A stretch of 6,518 bases of DNA from Bacteroidales bacterium (GTDB lineage Bacteria; Bacteroidota; Bacteroidia; Bacteroidales; VadinHA17): NCBI GenBank assembly GCA_027451265.1, contig DAIDJT010000148.1, positions 1-6,518 of the forward strand, given 5' to 3'. Each line of letters starts with the position of its first letter. Position 1 is the stretch's first letter. Under the pieces are notes generated by a model. It was not told where the DNA came from and ran no database searches. It saw only the letters and a program-made list of their open reading frames with translations. The position numbers were made by a program, and so were the translations under genes. Positions 5,481 through 6,518 of the stretch are shown piece after piece.

Positions 5481-6326
5481 ATGAGAAAATTATCCGTATG
5501 GCATCTTGCGATGCTTTTATCAATAAACCTGCTATGGTCACCCGGCCAGATCAGGGCCCAGGGTGATCTCCTCATCACTCCGAGGAGGGTGGTATTTGAA
5601 GGCAATAAGAGGTCAGTGGATCTGAGTCTTGCCAATATCGGGATAGACACGGCCACCTATAATATCTCCCTGGTTCAGATCAGGATGACTGAAGACGGAG
5701 GTTTTGAGACCATCACTGAACCTGATGAGGGTCAGAGTTTCGCCACACCATATATCCGGTTCTTCCCAAGGACTGTCACTCTGAAGCCGGATGAGGCACA
5801 GACAGTGAAAATCCAGGCAGTAAGGACAGGTGATCTGGCCCCGGGCGAGTACAGGTCGCACCTTTATTTCAGGGCCACTCCAAAAGAAAAGCCTCTTGGC
5901 GAAGAGAATCCTGAAAACAAGGAAGAATCACAAATCTCGATTAAGCTTGTTCCGGTATTTGGTATAACAATACCTGTCATCATCAGAATTGGAAGCCCAT
6001 CCGTCAGCGTCACACTTTCAGATCTCGCTCTCACTTTTGAAAATGATACTCTTCCGAGGTTGTCCTTTGGCTTCAACAGATCGGGAAATTTCTCGGTTTA
6101 CGGTGATATTTCCGTTGACCATATAGCTCAGGACAAAACGGTAACACGTGTCGGTATTGCAAAAGGAATAGCAGTTTATACCCCGAATGTCAGAAGAAAA
6201 TTTTCACTCAACCTTATGAGCGGAGGATTGGTCGACTACAGGAGCGGGAAGCTGGTTGTCACTTTCTCCGCTCCCTCCGATGTGAAGCCGGAGAAATATG
6301 CTGAGGCGATCCTTGATTTGCATTGA
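5481..6326 (+). CDS. PapD-like periplasmic chaperone
   Basis: This 281-residue protein has a signal peptide (MRK, hydrophobic 7-20, cleavage near 'IRAQ-GD', 24-29). The first immunoglobulin-like domain (about 29-170) follows PapD strand by strand: 'ITPRRVVFEGNKRSVDLSLA' (32-51, compare PapD 'DRTRAVFDGSEKSMTLDI'), 'FATPYIRFFPRTVTLKPDEA' (87-106), 'TVKIQA' (108-113) and 'GEYRSHLYFRATP' (122-134). Arg36 lines up with PapD Arg8, which anchors the subunit C-terminus. The F1-G1 region has a charged linker of about 18 residues (135-152) and then a hydrophobic strand, 'VFGITIPVIIRI' (159-170), closer to the 'GVPVFV' strand of archaic-type chaperones. The PapD Lys112 equivalent is not evident. Residues 171-281 form the second beta domain. 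It would cap and fold the two DUF4402 proteins in the periplasm. The ATG at 5481 is preferred to the GTG three bases upstream; both are in frame. Confidence 0.85.
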   Translation: MRKLSVWHLAMLLSINLLWSPGQIRAQGDLLITPRRVVFEGNKRSVDLSLANIGIDTATYNISLVQIRMTEDGGFETITEPDEGQSFATPYIRFFPRTVTLKPDEAQTVKIQAVRTGDLAPGEYRSHLYFRATPKEKPLGEENPENKEESQISIKLVPVFGITIPVIIRIGSPSVSVTLSDLALTFENDTLPRLSFGFNRSGNFSVYGDISVDHIAQDKTVTRVGIAKGIAVYTPNVRRKFSLNLMSGGLVDYRSGKLVVTFSAPSDVKPEKYAEAILDLH

Positions 6327-6365
6327 TCAACCTCAGCCAGCTGTGGTTTTAATTTAACTGATGAT

Positions 6366-6518
6366 ATGAACTCAAGAGGCCTGACCTGCAAGATTATCTT
6401 CCTGTTGGCGGCCTTTTGGCTTTTTTACCTGGGTGCTGACGCCGCAACCTATTATTCCAGGCAGAGCGGAAACTGGAACTCCAGATTTACATGGTCAACC
6501 GTGAGCCATGGCGGTGGC
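6366..6518 (+). CDS. Secreted surface protein, N-terminal fragment (cut by window end)
   Basis: The frame opens with ATG 39 bp after the chaperone stop and runs to the window edge, giving 51 residues. It has a signal peptide (MNSRGLTCK, hydrophobic 10-22, 'GADA' then Ala27). The mature start is 'ATYYSRQSGNWNSRFTWSTV' (26-45). This Tyr-Tyr-Ser-Arg...Gly-Asn-Trp-Asn...Thr-Trp-Ser pattern is one I associate with the N-termini and repeats of large secreted Bacteroidota surface proteins, many exported by the type IX system. Position and direction put it in the same operon as the DUF4402 and chaperone genes. It does not look like the start of an outer-membrane usher. Total length and C-terminal sorting signal cannot be seen. 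The next upstream ATG (6361) is followed at once by a stop, so 6366 is the start. Confidence 0.7.
   Translation, partial: MNSRGLTCKIIFLLAAFWLFYLGADAATYYSRQSGNWNSRFTWSTVSHGGG

Overview
The window looks like chromosomal DNA of a member of the Bacteroidota, probably Bacteroidales/Marinilabiliales-like. This rests on four things: genes lack Shine-Dalgarno sequences, one intergenic region carries a promoter of the Bacteroidota TTTG / TAnnTTTG type, the amidophosphoribosyltransferase homologue is of a lineage I associate with Bacteroidota, and the right edge encodes a surface protein with a 'YYSRQSGNWN..TWS' start that I know from secreted Bacteroidota proteins. Taxonomy is inferred from sequence style only.

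Left half (1-2673): housekeeping and regulatory genes packed tail to tail. The 3' end of an Rrf2-type regulator gene (+) overlaps the 3' end of a small VanZ-family membrane protein gene (-) by 29 bp. After a 74-bp divergent gap comes hemW (+), the radical-SAM haem chaperone. Its stop codon directly abuts the stop of a convergent gene (-) for a membrane-anchored coiled-coil protein of unknown function. That gene's intrinsic terminator lies inside the hemW coding sequence.

Middle (2674-4379): a 117-bp divergent intergenic region holds a clear promoter for the coiled-coil gene and a perfect dyad upstream of the opposite gene. That gene is a PurF-type phosphoribosyltransferase. It keeps the PRPP loop and the four iron-sulfur cysteines but appears to have lost the whole glutaminase active site. 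A 185-bp gap follows it.

Right part (4380-6518): four co-directional genes spaced 30-39 bp apart, very likely one operon. They encode two secreted DUF4402-type proteins, a PapD-like periplasmic chaperone, and the start of a secreted surface protein cut by the window edge. Both DUF4402 proteins end in an alternating hydrophobic strand with a penultimate aromatic residue, as classical chaperone-usher pilins do. The simplest reading is a chaperone-assisted surface-fibre or adhesin system with no usher visible in the window. This is the best candidate here for an under-described system.
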